A stretch of DNA of 64,000 bases from Mycosarcoma maydis (taxonomy: Eukaryota; Basidiomycota; Ustilaginomycetes; Ustilaginales), in contig NC_026483.1 in the NCBI RefSeq assembly GCF_000328475.2, forward strand, positions 186,001 through 250,000. Reading direction: 5' to 3'. This document shows, piece after piece, positions 20,212 through 30,375 of this stretch. Within the stretch, counting starts at the first letter, position 1; every line of letters starts with the position of its first letter. A program made the position numbers and the translations under genes. The notes under the pieces are model-generated. The model worked only from the letters and a program-made list of their open reading frames with translations, was not told the origin of the DNA and made no database searches.

Positions 20212-20893
20212 TTCTGTGATAGCGCATCTGACTGGAAATCATCCCGGATCACAAATCGGAAGTGGACCCATCGGTGGAAGCTCCTAAAGTCAACATGTTG
20301 CACGCGGCTGGCATCTCTGCTGTGGTGCCTTTCGAACGAGGCCAAGCTTGTTTGTGCTTGCGAAAAGATAGGCGAAAGCGAGTGAACCACAATCACGGAC
20401 AGCAGAGAGGAAATGACAGGAGACCAAGTTCGTGAGTGTATGCATGGAAAGGGGCCAAGTCCCCCTCATCAACTTGACCTCGCTTCGCCTCACGTCGTCT
20501 AGCCCCTACCTCACTTCTTGAACTGTACCTTGCAACTCTACGATCATAATTGGCCGTACCGTCTCGTGTCTTAGTTAGCCAACAAGTCGGCTCCCTGCAA
20601 GCAGTGCTGGACAAACAAGGCGAGGTACACCAATCGGTCGTGCGTCAGAAACTATTAAATATTTATTTCGAGTATCTAGCAGAGAAATTGAACCCCTGTT
20701 TTGGAGCCCCTCTTCTGGACACACAGCACAAGTTTCAGCGACTGAGGGTCCACTGACGGCCAAGCACAGCGCATATCTTGAGCCACAACCATGAATCGTG
20801 AATGGTTACTGCAAATGGGACACACAAATATTCGTGATCCTTACATTCGTGATTGCGAACCGGCGTCTGTCCTCCAGAATTCACAATTCAAGA

Positions 20894-20914
20894 TTCACGA
20901 TTCACGGTTCGCGA
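20894..20914. repeat. Three-unit heptamer cluster
   Basis: TTCACGA, TTCACGG and TTCGCGA in a row, with further single copies nearby (20796, near 20830 and near 20850). Confidence 0.75.
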
Positions 20915-22436
20915 TCGATTGTGATTCAGGGATCATCAAGCCAAAAGGCGGTGCTGCCAACAGTCAAGAGTTGGGCTTCTGCCAAGCACCGGTTTGTTCG
21001 GCAAACGAAAACGCTGCGAGCATCTAAGTTAACCCCTGCCCGTAAAATAACTTAGAAACACGAAAGGTAGGTGAAGTTACTCTACCGATCACAATCAACA
21101 TCAATCACGAATCACGAATACAGAACATGCAACCTTTCTCCAATTAAGACGATTTCGAAATCGCGAATCTTCAACCATTTGTATCTAAATCAAGTTCTAA
21201 AATAAATTACAATAACGTTACCAATCGTGGATTGCAGCTTCTTTTTGAAACTTTTTCTCCCCAGCACAGAACCTCTCGTATCTGTTCTGTGCCGATCTTC
21301 TCGAGAGCCTCACCACGCTCTGTGCATCACGTTGCATCGCCCGCACGGTGTGCCTACCACCTGCTTCAGAATTCGCTATTCACATTCGAATTGGCTCCTG
21401 ATTGAATGAATCGGAGCGGGCTACAAACACAGAACAAAGCACGGAGTTCTCAAATCGAAGCGTCCTAGCGCCACATTGAACGCCAACCAATCACCAACGT
21501 GGAAAGCTCACACTGGTGAAGCAGTCAAAATGGGCGATCGGAAAGATTCCGTGATCCACTCTGAGGCTGTCCGCCCCTCCTCACATCTGTATGATGGACA
21601 GCGGACAGGCGCCTCACTACACACATGCAGGGATCGGCGAGGGCCCTGTTTTTTCCCGTGGCAAGACAAACTCAAAAAAAAAAACCCCCCCTTTCAGGTT
21701 CGTGCTCGAAGCGAAGCGGCAATTAGGATAAGTTACCTCGTTACGACTTGAGTCAATTACGAGTGTCGTCAGATTGCGTCGGGACGATTCTCAATTTATT
21801 GCCCCTTTCACCATCGATTCACGCCAATACCTGTCCAGTTACCTTTTGTCTGTATTTATGATTCTTGACTCCCGCATAAGCCTCTGTTGGCTTGGGTCGG
21901 TGTATGACAAAAAAAAATCACGATTCGAACTGTTGCTTGCGCGCTCTGTCTGGCTGAATCGCTGTCCTCATCTTTTCCTGCTGCTGCTCGTTGGGATGAC
22001 GAATCCGCTTCAGATGCAAAAATGCAATCATGCGCCTTTCAAATGCCAACGTTCATGGTCGTGCGTCCATCACGCCGCCCAAGGCCCACAGGCGAATGAA
22101 TCGTGAATGGTGAAGGTCACGTGGACTCTACTCACCGACTTGGTGCGAGAAAAGAGTACCAAGGCTCTAACAGCCATCGACCTACCCACGACCGTGTGCT
22201 GTGTCCCATCAGCATGTTCTGCATGTTGACGCTCACGACTCTAGTGCGCTAGAACAGCAGTGGGCCTTCTCGGAATGAAGCCGAGTCGCATCTGACCTTG
22301 GAGCATATCCTTTGCTCACTTGGTCTCAGAATCAATCGAAGCTCAGCCTGCGTATCAGCCCAATTATGGAACCGTGTGTGAAGCAAAAGGGATTTTTGGA
22401 TTGCGTGTTTCCTTGTCGAGCACATGTGCATCCTCT

Positions 22437-24161
22437 TCAACGCGAAAGGTGGTAATCGTCGATCCTGAGCAAAAGTGAAACCGTCTCGGTGGCCAGCTCG
22501 ATAGCACTCGTGTTGACCAGCAACGGCTGCAGCACATTCTCCTCCAAGATGTTGGTGATCTGACCCTTGCGCACGTTGATACCCGCGGTCCTCTCGCCCA
22601 GCGCGTGACGGTTACGCAGCTCAGTGACGATGCTGATCGGGTTCAAGCCTGCATTCTCTGCAAGCGTAGTCGGAATCACCTCGAGCGCCTCGGCGTATGC
22701 CTGGAAACAGTACGCCTCCATCCCCTTGAGTGTCTGCGAGTACTGCGATAACAGACGCGACACGTGCACCTCGGGCGCTCCACCACCCGCAATCAACGCC
22801 TTCTTCTTGACCAGACATCGCACAACACACAGCGCATCGTGCAAACTGCGCTCGCTCTCTTCCAACACGAGCGAGTTGGCTCCCGTGCACAGGATGCTTA
22901 CCGTCCTGCCCATGTTCTTGATGCCCGTGATCTTGACCACCCGAGAACCGTTCTGCTGCACCTCGTCGATCAGATCCGCCGAAGCAAGCTTGTCTTCGGT
23001 AAACGCTTCGATATCGGCGATCGGCTTGGCACCCAGCGTCTTGGACACAAATTCGATCTCGTCGCGCTCGACGTCTTTGACAACAAGGATCTTGAGTTTG
23101 GCGAGGAAGTGCAGCGCAAGTTCGTTGACAGCATCGCGCAAGATCGATTTTTGGATCAGCAAAACGTTGCAGCCCGTCTTTTTGATCTTCTTGCACATGT
23201 TGAGCAGGTATTGTCGTTCTTCCTTGAGAATCTTGTCCATCTGTCGGTAGTCATTGACCACGATCTGATTATCCATGTCCGGCTTCGGGCTGCTCAGCTG
23301 GAATTGGCACACAGCGATCTTGGCTTTTTCCATCCGAGTCGGCCCTCCGCTACCCGAGATGACGTTCTGCGCAAGTACAAGTCCTTCGACGAGCTCCGTG
23401 TCGTCGATCGTGCCGCCAACCTTTTTGACAATGCGGATGTCGCGCAGGTCAACATTGTCTTGCGCATCTGCCGATCGCGAAGCTCGCGACGTCGTGGCAG
23501 CTCCTTCAGCGCCAGAGCCCATCGAAGAGCTGGTCGTGATGGCATTCGCCTTGGCTGCCGCCGCGGCGCTAGACGAACCAGGAGTGACGAGACGCGTGAC
23601 CGCATCCACAGCAATCGGAGCAAGCACCGAAGAGTACTGCGAGACAATCTTCGAGTTGAGCGAGGTACTTGCGGCACGAAGCAGCGACTCGCGGTCATTC
23701 AGCTCGACAGGTGTCGAGATCTCGGTGAGGAACTCGACCGCCTTGGCAGCCGCCTTTTGGAACGATTCGGCAATGATGGTGGGGTGAATACCCTTGTTGA
23801 GCATCTTTTCCGCAGCGCCCAGCAAGCTTCCAGCGACGACAACGACCGACGTAGTACCGTCACCGGCCTCGACGTCCTGCGCCTGCGAGAGCTCGACGAG
23901 CATCCTGGCAGCGGGGTGCATAACAGCCATATGTTTGAGAATGGTAGCGCCGTCGTTGGTGATGACCACTTCACCGTTGGAGGTCTGGATCATCTTGTCC
24001 ATGCCCTTGGGTCCGAGCGAAGTTCGCACAGCATCACTGACAGCCTTGGCAGCCAACAGATTGGATCTCCTGACCTCATCTGGTTTGTCGGCGTTCTTAA
24101 AAGCGTTTTGCGAAGGCGTGCCCCGCGGGGCGGCGGCGGCGGAGGCGGCGGCTGCTGACAT
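22437..24161 (-). CDS. CCT4: T-complex protein 1 subunit delta (CCT/TRiC chaperonin)
   Basis: One of eight subunits of the cytosolic group II chaperonin that folds actin, tubulin and WD-repeat proteins with ATP. The 574-residue frame has [14 protein letters not shown] (about residue 47), NDGATIL (69) and [15 protein letters not shown] (101), the ATP-binding blocks of the equatorial domain, and the late block [17 protein letters not shown] that closes the site. [16 protein letters not shown] at the N terminus and [15 protein letters not shown] are delta-subunit traits. A Ser/Ala/Gly-rich stretch of about 35 residues (about 200-240) is inserted before the intermediate domain and is unlike most CCT4 proteins. 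The N terminus is an Ala-rich tail. Single exon. Confidence 0.95.
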   Translation of the reverse strand: MSAAAASAAAAPRGTPSQNAFKNADKPDEVRRSNLLAAKAVSDAVRTSLGPKGMDKMIQTSNGEVVITNDGATILKHMAVMHPAARMLVELSQAQDVEAGDGTTSVVVVAGSLLGAAEKMLNKGIHPTIIAESFQKAAAKAVEFLTEISTPVELNDRESLLRAASTSLNSKIVSQYSSVLAPIAVDAVTRLVTPGSSSAAAAAKANAITTSSSMGSGAEGAATTSRASRSADAQDNVDLRDIRIVKKVGGTIDDTELVEGLVLAQNVISGSGGPTRMEKAKIAVCQFQLSSPKPDMDNQIVVNDYRQMDKILKEERQYLLNMCKKIKKTGCNVLLIQKSILRDAVNELALHFLAKLKILVVKDVERDEIEFVSKTLGAKPIADIEAFTEDKLASADLIDEVQQNGSRVVKITGIKNMGRTVSILCTGANSLVLEESERSLHDALCVVRCLVKKKALIAGGGAPEVHVSRLLSQYSQTLKGMEAYCFQAYAEALEVIPTTLAENAGLNPISIVTELRNRHALGERTAGINVRKGQITNILEENVLQPLLVNTSAIELATETVSLLLRIDDYHLSR

Positions 24162-24936
24162 GGTCGTTTCAGCTATATGGATCTTGAGGACGATATCGAT
24201 GCTCCTAAATCAGACCTGGAATGGTTGGGTTGCTCTACGAGTTATAGCTGGAGAGCAGAGGTAGAGGCCAGCTGTATCGATGTGAGGAGTGTGGATGGGA
24301 AGAGACACTTGCTTCTCCGAGTTGCGCACAGAACACATCGCTCAGCCTTCTGAGACGCAACGCGCGCAATTTTAGTGTTGGTCAGGCGTGTGTGCCACTT
24401 CAGTGTCGAAGAAACAAGAAGAAGGAAAATCGCAAAGGCGCGTTCACAGCCAAGCAGAGATTGGTGCAGTACTAATCGTGACATAAGCAAACTTCCGCTT
24501 CGCACACCTGGACCCTTCCTCAAGTTGAACCACCGCGCAGCCTTGTTATCGCTGATACTGGCTGCGCAGCCATGGAATTACCGTCTCTCGCAAAGTCACT
24601 CACGACTGACGTGGGCCTCCACTTTCCAAGGAGACGCTCGTGCTGTGTTAGTTACTGACTTTGACGCCAGGACGCACCTTGGCTCTGCCCCTTCAACATC
24701 ACCTTGCATTAGCTTTGCACCTTCGCCACTCTCCTTTCTACGATCACAGGTAGCTCACAAGCTTCGCAAGCAAAGCATACCTCGAACGCTTGTCAAAGCA
24801 CCTAAGCGCTGACTTCCCGAGGGCTTCTGCAGTTGCAATCTCGCCACGATCGGGACACTCGTAACCTTTCTGCGTTCTCTGGCGTACTACCTAGCGAGCC
24901 CCGCTTGGTCGAAATCACGCATTTCATCTACAAGCC
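24162..24936. other. Divergent promoter region between CCT4 and UFD1
   Basis: About 775 bp shared by CCT4 (minus) and UFD1 (plus). Open frames on both strands here have no domain and no codon bias, so I treat it as regulatory. CT-rich sequence precedes the UFD1 start. Confidence 0.6.
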
Positions 24937-26217
24937 ATGTCGATGTTTGGGGGTCTGGATGGCGGCTTTGCCCGCTTCATGCAGAATGGCATGGATCCGC
25001 GTTTCCCAAGACCACCGCGAGCATACGATGAATACTTTAAAGCATACAGTATGGCCATGCTTCCCGGTAAGGAACGTCTCAACGTCAGCTATGGTGGCAA
25101 AATTATCATGCCTCCATCCGCACTAGCACACTTGACCAATCTCGAAATCGAGTCGCCATGGTTCTTCGAGTTGCGCACTACAGGAGCGTCCGAGGTGCGC
25201 CGCACGCACGCTGGTGTACTCGAATTTATCGCCGACGAAGGCCACGTTCATCTTCCCGCATGGATGATGCGGACTCTCGGCTTGTCGGAAGGCGATCCTA
25301 TCCGACTCACGGGCGCCACGCTCCCCAAGGGTAAGATGGTCAAGATTCAACCACAAACCGTCGATTTTTTGGAGATCAGCGACCCTAAGGCAGTGCTCGA
25401 GCAAGCTTTCCGCAACTTTTCCGCACTGACGCCCGGTGACATCGTCGAGATCAGCTACAATTGCCTCACGTTTGAGATTCTCATCATGGAAATTACGCCC
25501 GATGCCGACGGTATTTCAATCATTGAAACTGATCTAGAGGTAGACTTTGCTGCACCCAAGGGCTACGTCGAGCCGACACCGCAGCCAAGACCTCCACCGC
25601 CAACCATGGCCTCGAAACTAAACATTGACAGTTCTCGTGTTGAGTCAATTCCACCGACCCGCACGTCAACACCTGGATCGCTCACAGGCACAAGTGCTAC
25701 TGGCGGTTCTGGTATGGCCACCCCATCGGGTCCCTTCCGTGGCTCAGGTCAAACACTGAGCGGCAAGAAGAGCAAGGGCAAGAAGGAGCGCCAGATTGAA
25801 CAACTCGATCCTTTCAGCATGATACGACGTACCGACATGCCACGCATCGTGACCAACGATACCCAGCTTACAGAGAAAAAGATTCCCGCTGCACTCAATT
25901 TGCCTTTTGGAAAATTGTTCTTTGGGTACGAGATCATCCCTGTTGGCGGCAAAGTTGATGGAACTGTAAAGGAGAAGAAGACGGAAAGTTTTGGAGGAGC
26001 AGGTACGACTCTGTCTGGTCGCGCGCCACGACCCAAGCCGCAAGAGAAGGACAACAGTACACCGACGGCGAGCGCAGCATCGTCAGGTTACACGCTCGGC
26101 GGAGGGCGTGTGTTGGGAGAGAGCTCGCGAAGCAGCCGGTACGCTACACCGACAAGCTCTGATGGTCGCAGTCTCAACGAAAGCAGACGCGAAGTCATCG
26201 AAATTGACTCGGATTGA
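24937..26217 (+). CDS. UFD1: Ubiquitin fusion degradation protein 1
   Basis: Ufd1 works with Npl4 as the adaptor that brings ubiquitylated substrates to the Cdc48/p97 unfoldase, for ER-associated degradation and other turnover. The 426-residue frame opens with the Ufd1 double-psi barrel: KINYGGK-like SYGGKIIMPPSAL (about 47-60), SPWFFELR, HVHLPAWMM and PRIR-like GDPIRLTGATLPKG, then VLEQAFRNFSALTPGD and GYVEP. The tail carries two exact SHP boxes, FRGSGQTL (about residue 267) and FGGAGTTL (about 352), the FxGxGxxL motif used to bind Cdc48. Between them PFGKLFFGYEI matches the conserved C-terminal segment. The start ATG is in a good context (GCCATGTC). Single exon; no overlap with its neighbours. 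Confidence 0.96.
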   Translation: MSMFGGLDGGFARFMQNGMDPRFPRPPRAYDEYFKAYSMAMLPGKERLNVSYGGKIIMPPSALAHLTNLEIESPWFFELRTTGASEVRRTHAGVLEFIADEGHVHLPAWMMRTLGLSEGDPIRLTGATLPKGKMVKIQPQTVDFLEISDPKAVLEQAFRNFSALTPGDIVEISYNCLTFEILIMEITPDADGISIIETDLEVDFAAPKGYVEPTPQPRPPPPTMASKLNIDSSRVESIPPTRTSTPGSLTGTSATGGSGMATPSGPFRGSGQTLSGKKSKGKKERQIEQLDPFSMIRRTDMPRIVTNDTQLTEKKIPAALNLPFGKLFFGYEIIPVGGKVDGTVKEKKTESFGGAGTTLSGRAPRPKPQEKDNSTPTASAASSGYTLGGGRVLGESSRSSRYATPTSSDGRSLNESRREVIEIDSD

Positions 26218-26573
26218 TGCTCACTTTCGTTCTGCTTACATGGCGGGATCGCATTGCACGGTAACCATTCGGTAAGACGTACAGGCAAAGGCGTCAAGAG
26301 GTTCGAACCAGTCGAGGCAAGAAAGACCAATACCTCTTGTGCTGCTTTGCTTCACACATGCAGATCAAACAACGAGTCCTCTTGCCATAAGTCTGCTCCT
26401 CCACGTCTTCGTATTATCATGCAATCATAGTAGCCATGCATCGCTTCATCTTGTGGAACGTGCTGTGCAACTTGACATTCTCAGAACATGGTGATGTCAT
26501 GCGCGTCCGGTTCGTGACTGGCCATGAGTGTGTGTGGCCTCGGACACGAAACCAGGGTAGAGGAAAGGGGATC
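26218..26573. other. Convergent intergenic between UFD1 and the HEI10-like gene
   Basis: About 355 bp of joint 3' flank. GGTTCGAACC at about 26299 looks like a Pol III B box by itself, but no tRNA fold surrounds it. Nothing else seen. Confidence 0.6.
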
Positions 26574-28509
26574 TCATTGCTGAGTGGGACCAGCGGCGGC
26601 GGCTGAATGCCAGGAATGCGTCTGAGCCCGTTGTGGCGGCTGATCTTCGGTCCGAGCTAACGAGGGTGTGGAGCGTGGACTTTGAAACAAGGACACGGCC
26701 GTCCTGCTGGATGGCTGTGCATATTGGTAGCTATGTGTTCCGTGTGCTACGTGCCGTTGAAGGGGACTCTGGGACACGCGCTTGAATCGCTCTTGAGGAT
26801 TGGATGGAGTACGAAGGTGTGAATGAGAACTGGGCAGTGAGCCTGGCTGCATTCGGGGAGAATCTAACGAGACATGCAGCAGGGCGCAAAGAGTCGGCAA
26901 TTGTCAGACCGTGAACAGCAAAGCATGTCTTGCACTTCGCAACCAACCTCTGATTGAAGCCCTTGCCATAAAGGTTTTAGGGGAGATAGCTCGGAAAGGG
27001 AGAGGCGGTGGCTTGAAGGCAAAGATCTCCGATCCGCCTGTCGATGTTTGCGTCAGAGGTCTAAAACACAGCATTCACCGTCCATGTCAGCGCTCTTCGT
27101 AAGGCAGCGTCCCTCGATTGCAGTTTCGAGCAGCAGCTTACCTAGACCTTAGCTCTGGTTGTTGAAAATTGCCGCTGAGGCACCTTGAAGGTGGCCGTAA
27201 ATGTGCCCGATCTGCCGCTGCCTCGGTGTTGCAAGGCCGGTGGGACCTGTCATGCCGGTCGCGAAAAAACGGACGTCAGACTTCTGGTTCACAGCAGCGA
27301 AATAAGGCGAAATGGGCAGCCCTCGCATGTCGTTTGGCTCTAGCTGAAGAGATGTTTCTCGTTTGACTCACGGCGATTCGTTGCAAGTGATGTCAGCCTC
27401 AACTTTCAGAGGACGCGACCTCAATGCTTGGACGTCTGCTTTCAAAGCGAGGTTCTCCTTGCGTACTGCAGCCAATTCCCTAGTAAAGATTGTATAAGAA
27501 GAAGGCCAATTGTCAGAACTGACGTGTGTCCTGATGCGGAGAGTCTGTCTGTGAAAGTCGTGAGTGTGTAGAAGCCTACCTCTGCAACACCGCATACCTG
27601 TCAAAATCGTTCTTGAGGAGGCTGAGCAGCCGCTTCTGCTCAAGCACCTTACTTTTGAGATAGCTGGAGGAAAACAAAAGCAACAAGTGGAGCCCATGTA
27701 TGCCAGTCTCTGTGAGTCGATCAGCTAGTAGCAATTTGAGCTTGCAACGAAGGGCAAGACACACCTTATCAAGTCCGACATATGCTTGAACTGGAAGGTA
27801 CAGTTTCTCCTAATCAGCTCTTGGTTTCACTCGTCGACACTCGACGATGGTCTGTTTTGTTTTAAAGATCTCATACCTGAAACTGTCGGCCAATCGCCAA
27901 GAGAAATACTTTCGAGTAGTCAGGTCAGATTAATCCTTCTTTACCCAATTGATGGTCCAAGACTAACGTTGTATGCATCTGTGAGCTCGCCAATCGAAGC
28001 GTCAAAGGGCTGCAGGTAACGCTGTAAGGGAGCTGGGAGCTGTTGAATGCACGCAATGTGTGGTTCATCAGCACCTTCCTTTGCATGGTAGGTATCTGGT
28101 CAAAGAGACGAGGTCATACCTCGTTCGGCTGGAGCTGCATCGCGTAGACGTCGATGTGGCATTTCGGACAAATGGCCCGAAGCTCTCGGGGGAGCGGCTG
28201 GTGATCGTGTGCTTGTCCACCGTTTATTTCCCTGTGGCAAAAAATGTGGAAGCACTGTAAAAGTTGGACAAAAGCAAAATTCAACGACTCACAACATGTC
28301 GTCAGTGACGACGAGTGCAGCCCCTGAAGCTAACGAACAGCTTGGGTGTGACTGACCTCTCCGATCCAAAAGGTACCTTCGATGACACTTTGCGTACGGT
28401 TCTCCGCGATTGTGTCGCTCGCACTCGAGACGAGAGTTCGGTGGCAAACGGAACAGTGAATATGATCGAGAAAGCTCGGCGCGCCTTCAGAGACAGTGGA
28501 CGTCATCAT
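26574..28509 (-). CDS. HEI10/Zip3-like RING and coiled-coil protein, nine exons
   Basis: Exons by coordinate: 28509-28357, 28254-28120, 28021-27968, 27790-27765, 27663-27598, 27479-27372, 27246-27142, 27060-26948, 26863-26574. All eight introns (81-177 bp) are GT..AG and the phases agree, giving about 349 residues; several have CTGAC branch points. The N terminus is a RING-like zinc module: HCSVCH (Cys19, Cys22), then FWIGECFHIFCHR (Cys52, His54, Cys57) and ICPKC (Cys80, Cys83), with AHDH offering the sixth ligand. The CxHIFC...AICPxC pattern is that of HEI10, whose sixth ligand is also His. A coiled coil follows (MSDLIS, LKSKVLEQKRLLSLL, LAAVRKENLALKADVQALR, about 120-190), then a Ser/Pro/Gln-rich tail to the stop, the usual order in the Zip3/HEI10/RNF212 SUMO/ubiquitin ligases that mark meiotic crossovers. 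Family placement is inference; the gene model itself is well supported. Confidence 0.7.
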
Positions 28510-30375
28510 ATCTACGCAGGCTCGAATAGCAGATGGTGGACGAGAAGAAACGTCTCGTTTGACATGCCAATGCTACGGTCACTGTGTCCTTTGCTCAGCT
28601 CACAGAGGTATTCGAACGACAGTAAAAGCGAAGTGCTGAGTCGCCGATGCTGCCTCCTCGAAAAGCTCACGGCAGTTGAACGCGTCGGCATGTCCGACTC
28701 TGGTAGCGCGCGCCATTTGGATGAGTTAGTCGCACACCGCCACGATCAGTAGAACAATGACTATCCCTTGAATCATGTTCTATAGATTTGCGCCCCCGTC
28801 GACTGAGGGGTCCACGAAGAGCCTAGAAAAGCTACACGTGAAGCCAAGGTCTCTCCCTGTGACTTCAGAAGGTGATCCAAGATACAAATCACGTGACATT
28901 GATTCGAGGGTATCTTTTGACCCAGCACACTGTTCCTTCACCGCTTGTGTATTGTTAGTATTCATAGTGCCTAAGGCATCTTGCAACGAGTGAGCAAGTG
29001 TGTGTGTCAAATGGCTGTATGGTGCAGACGAGTAACGATAAGAAGGAACGCGGCTCCTGTCTGGTTTAAGTAGGAGCTTGCTTGGAACAGAACATACTCA
29101 CTCAAGAAGATGTCACGAGTAACGTGATAGTTAAGGCCATCAGGTTACTTGACGAACGCCAGTCTTGAGTAAAGTTAGGTGTCGGCACGCCAGGCAGTCA
29201 CGAGTTCGCGGTCCCTCTGGAAAACATTCATGATTCGTGATTCACGGTTCCGAATTGGTTACAACGTCACCCTCACGACTGTAGCATAATATTTAAATGC
29301 ACCGAGCTGATTCGTGATTCACGATTCACGATTCATAATTCATGATTCATGATTTGATGATTACCGAACAGAACTCGTGACTGCACTTTAAGTTGTTCCC
29401 TCTCTACTTCACACATCCGCAAATCGACCGGACTCGACTCGGATCGCCAGCATACACCTTGCCGGCTCGGCCTCGAGCTCTTTGGTTCGCGGATCACATG
29501 CATGGGCACAGTCACGGCCTCGCCTCGAAGATCCGCACCGCACTTCCAAAGCTTGAATTAACTTGACCAACTCTCTGATGTGGTGGACCATTTTCGCACA
29601 CAATCAAAATCTGGTTGCTCAAGCTTCTCTGTGATACTCATCTTCACGACTCCGTCGTCCATCACGATCCCCAGCATCGCCAGCCATTAGAACTCGCAGG
29701 CTTCCAAGAGCCCTCTACTCTATTTGCTGGCACAATCTATCTTGGCTGCGCCAAAAACTCGACAAAATCTTGATCTATCTTTAGGCTGCTACGAAATCAC
29801 ACCCGTCTTTCCCAAGCTCGTCAAGTCTGTGGTCTCCGGTCTCTGGATCCAAGCCAAATCTGCATACGACCTGACGACCGGAGTGAGCCAGGCGGCGCTC
29901 GTCTCTACCTCAAGACGCTCACAACCAACGCAACACCGTCGTAGTGGTCGTGTCAATCCTTTCTTCGGGCGATCTGAAAGCCAACTCATTTGCGCTTCGG
30001 GCGGGCGGGCGACCTGACTGATTGACGGTCAGACACAGTGGCTTTTCTTGTCAGTCTCTATCTCGGAGCATTCTCCTTACATCCTTTCATATCAAGTAGA
30101 ATAGCTCTCGTTTCCTCTCGCCAGGGGGTAGTTGCCCTGTCGTTTTTCTTCCCGTCCCAAGCATTTATTCTCACCAGACGCTGGCATATGGTACTGGCAT
30201 CCGGCGTGGATTAGCGTGGCGTCCCCTAGGTTGTCGACGGCTTTGCTGGCAAGAGCAACCTTACCAGAGCCTGTCTGCTCGAGACCAATTGTCATCGATC
30301 CTGGATCGCCATCGAGCTCAACTTTCCACACAGGCCTGATTTGCTGCGATTGCAAGTCGCATCTCGCTATTCATC
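28510..30375. other. Divergent intergenic between HEI10-like gene and JmjC-like gene
   Basis: About 1.9 kb. It contains the promoters of both neighbours and heptamer clusters near 29230 and at 29311-29352. A minus-strand frame at 30092-30355 reads like protein but has no recognisable domain. No RNA gene seen. Confidence 0.6.
29311..29352. repeat. Six-unit heptamer array (TTCACGA and variants)
   Basis: Units in a row: TTCGTGA, TTCACGA, TTCACGA, TTCATAA, TTCATGA, TTCATGA. The drift from TTCACGA to TTCATGA along the array is what local duplication after mutation would leave. Confidence 0.85.

Larger units (their letters stand above)
18865..22436. other. Large gene-free region upstream of chitin synthase and downstream of CCT4
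   Basis: About 3.6 kb. The part next to 18865 should be the chitin synthase promoter and leader; it carries purine-rich microsatellites (19467-19550 and 19690-19762). From about 20 kb to 21.2 kb heptamer copies dominate, including the nine-unit array at 20149-20211. I found no conserved protein, tRNA or rRNA in it. CCT4 transcripts end near 22436. Confidence 0.6.

Noticed and set aside
22764..24158. A 464-codon open frame on the plus strand across all of CCT4
   Set aside because: It is antisense to a certain gene, has a composition rich in Arg and His typical of mirrored codon bias, and no domain.
24375..24812. A 145-codon plus-strand frame between CCT4 and UFD1
   Set aside because: Occupies the divergent promoter; no domain or codon bias.
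26290..26310. GGTTCGAACC resembling a Pol III B box
   Set aside because: No acceptor stem, D arm or anticodon arm can be folded around it.
28293..28323. A 31-bp extra exon in the HEI10-like gene with a GTACCT donor at 28376
   Set aside because: Phases also fit, but it removes FWIGE and the CFHIFC segment, so the RING loses its central ligands. The model with direct joining of 28357 to 28254 restores them.
30092..30355. An 87-codon minus-strand frame next to the JmjC-like start that reads like protein
   Set aside because: No domain, no neighbour exon and it lies in the presumed promoter; possible chance frame.
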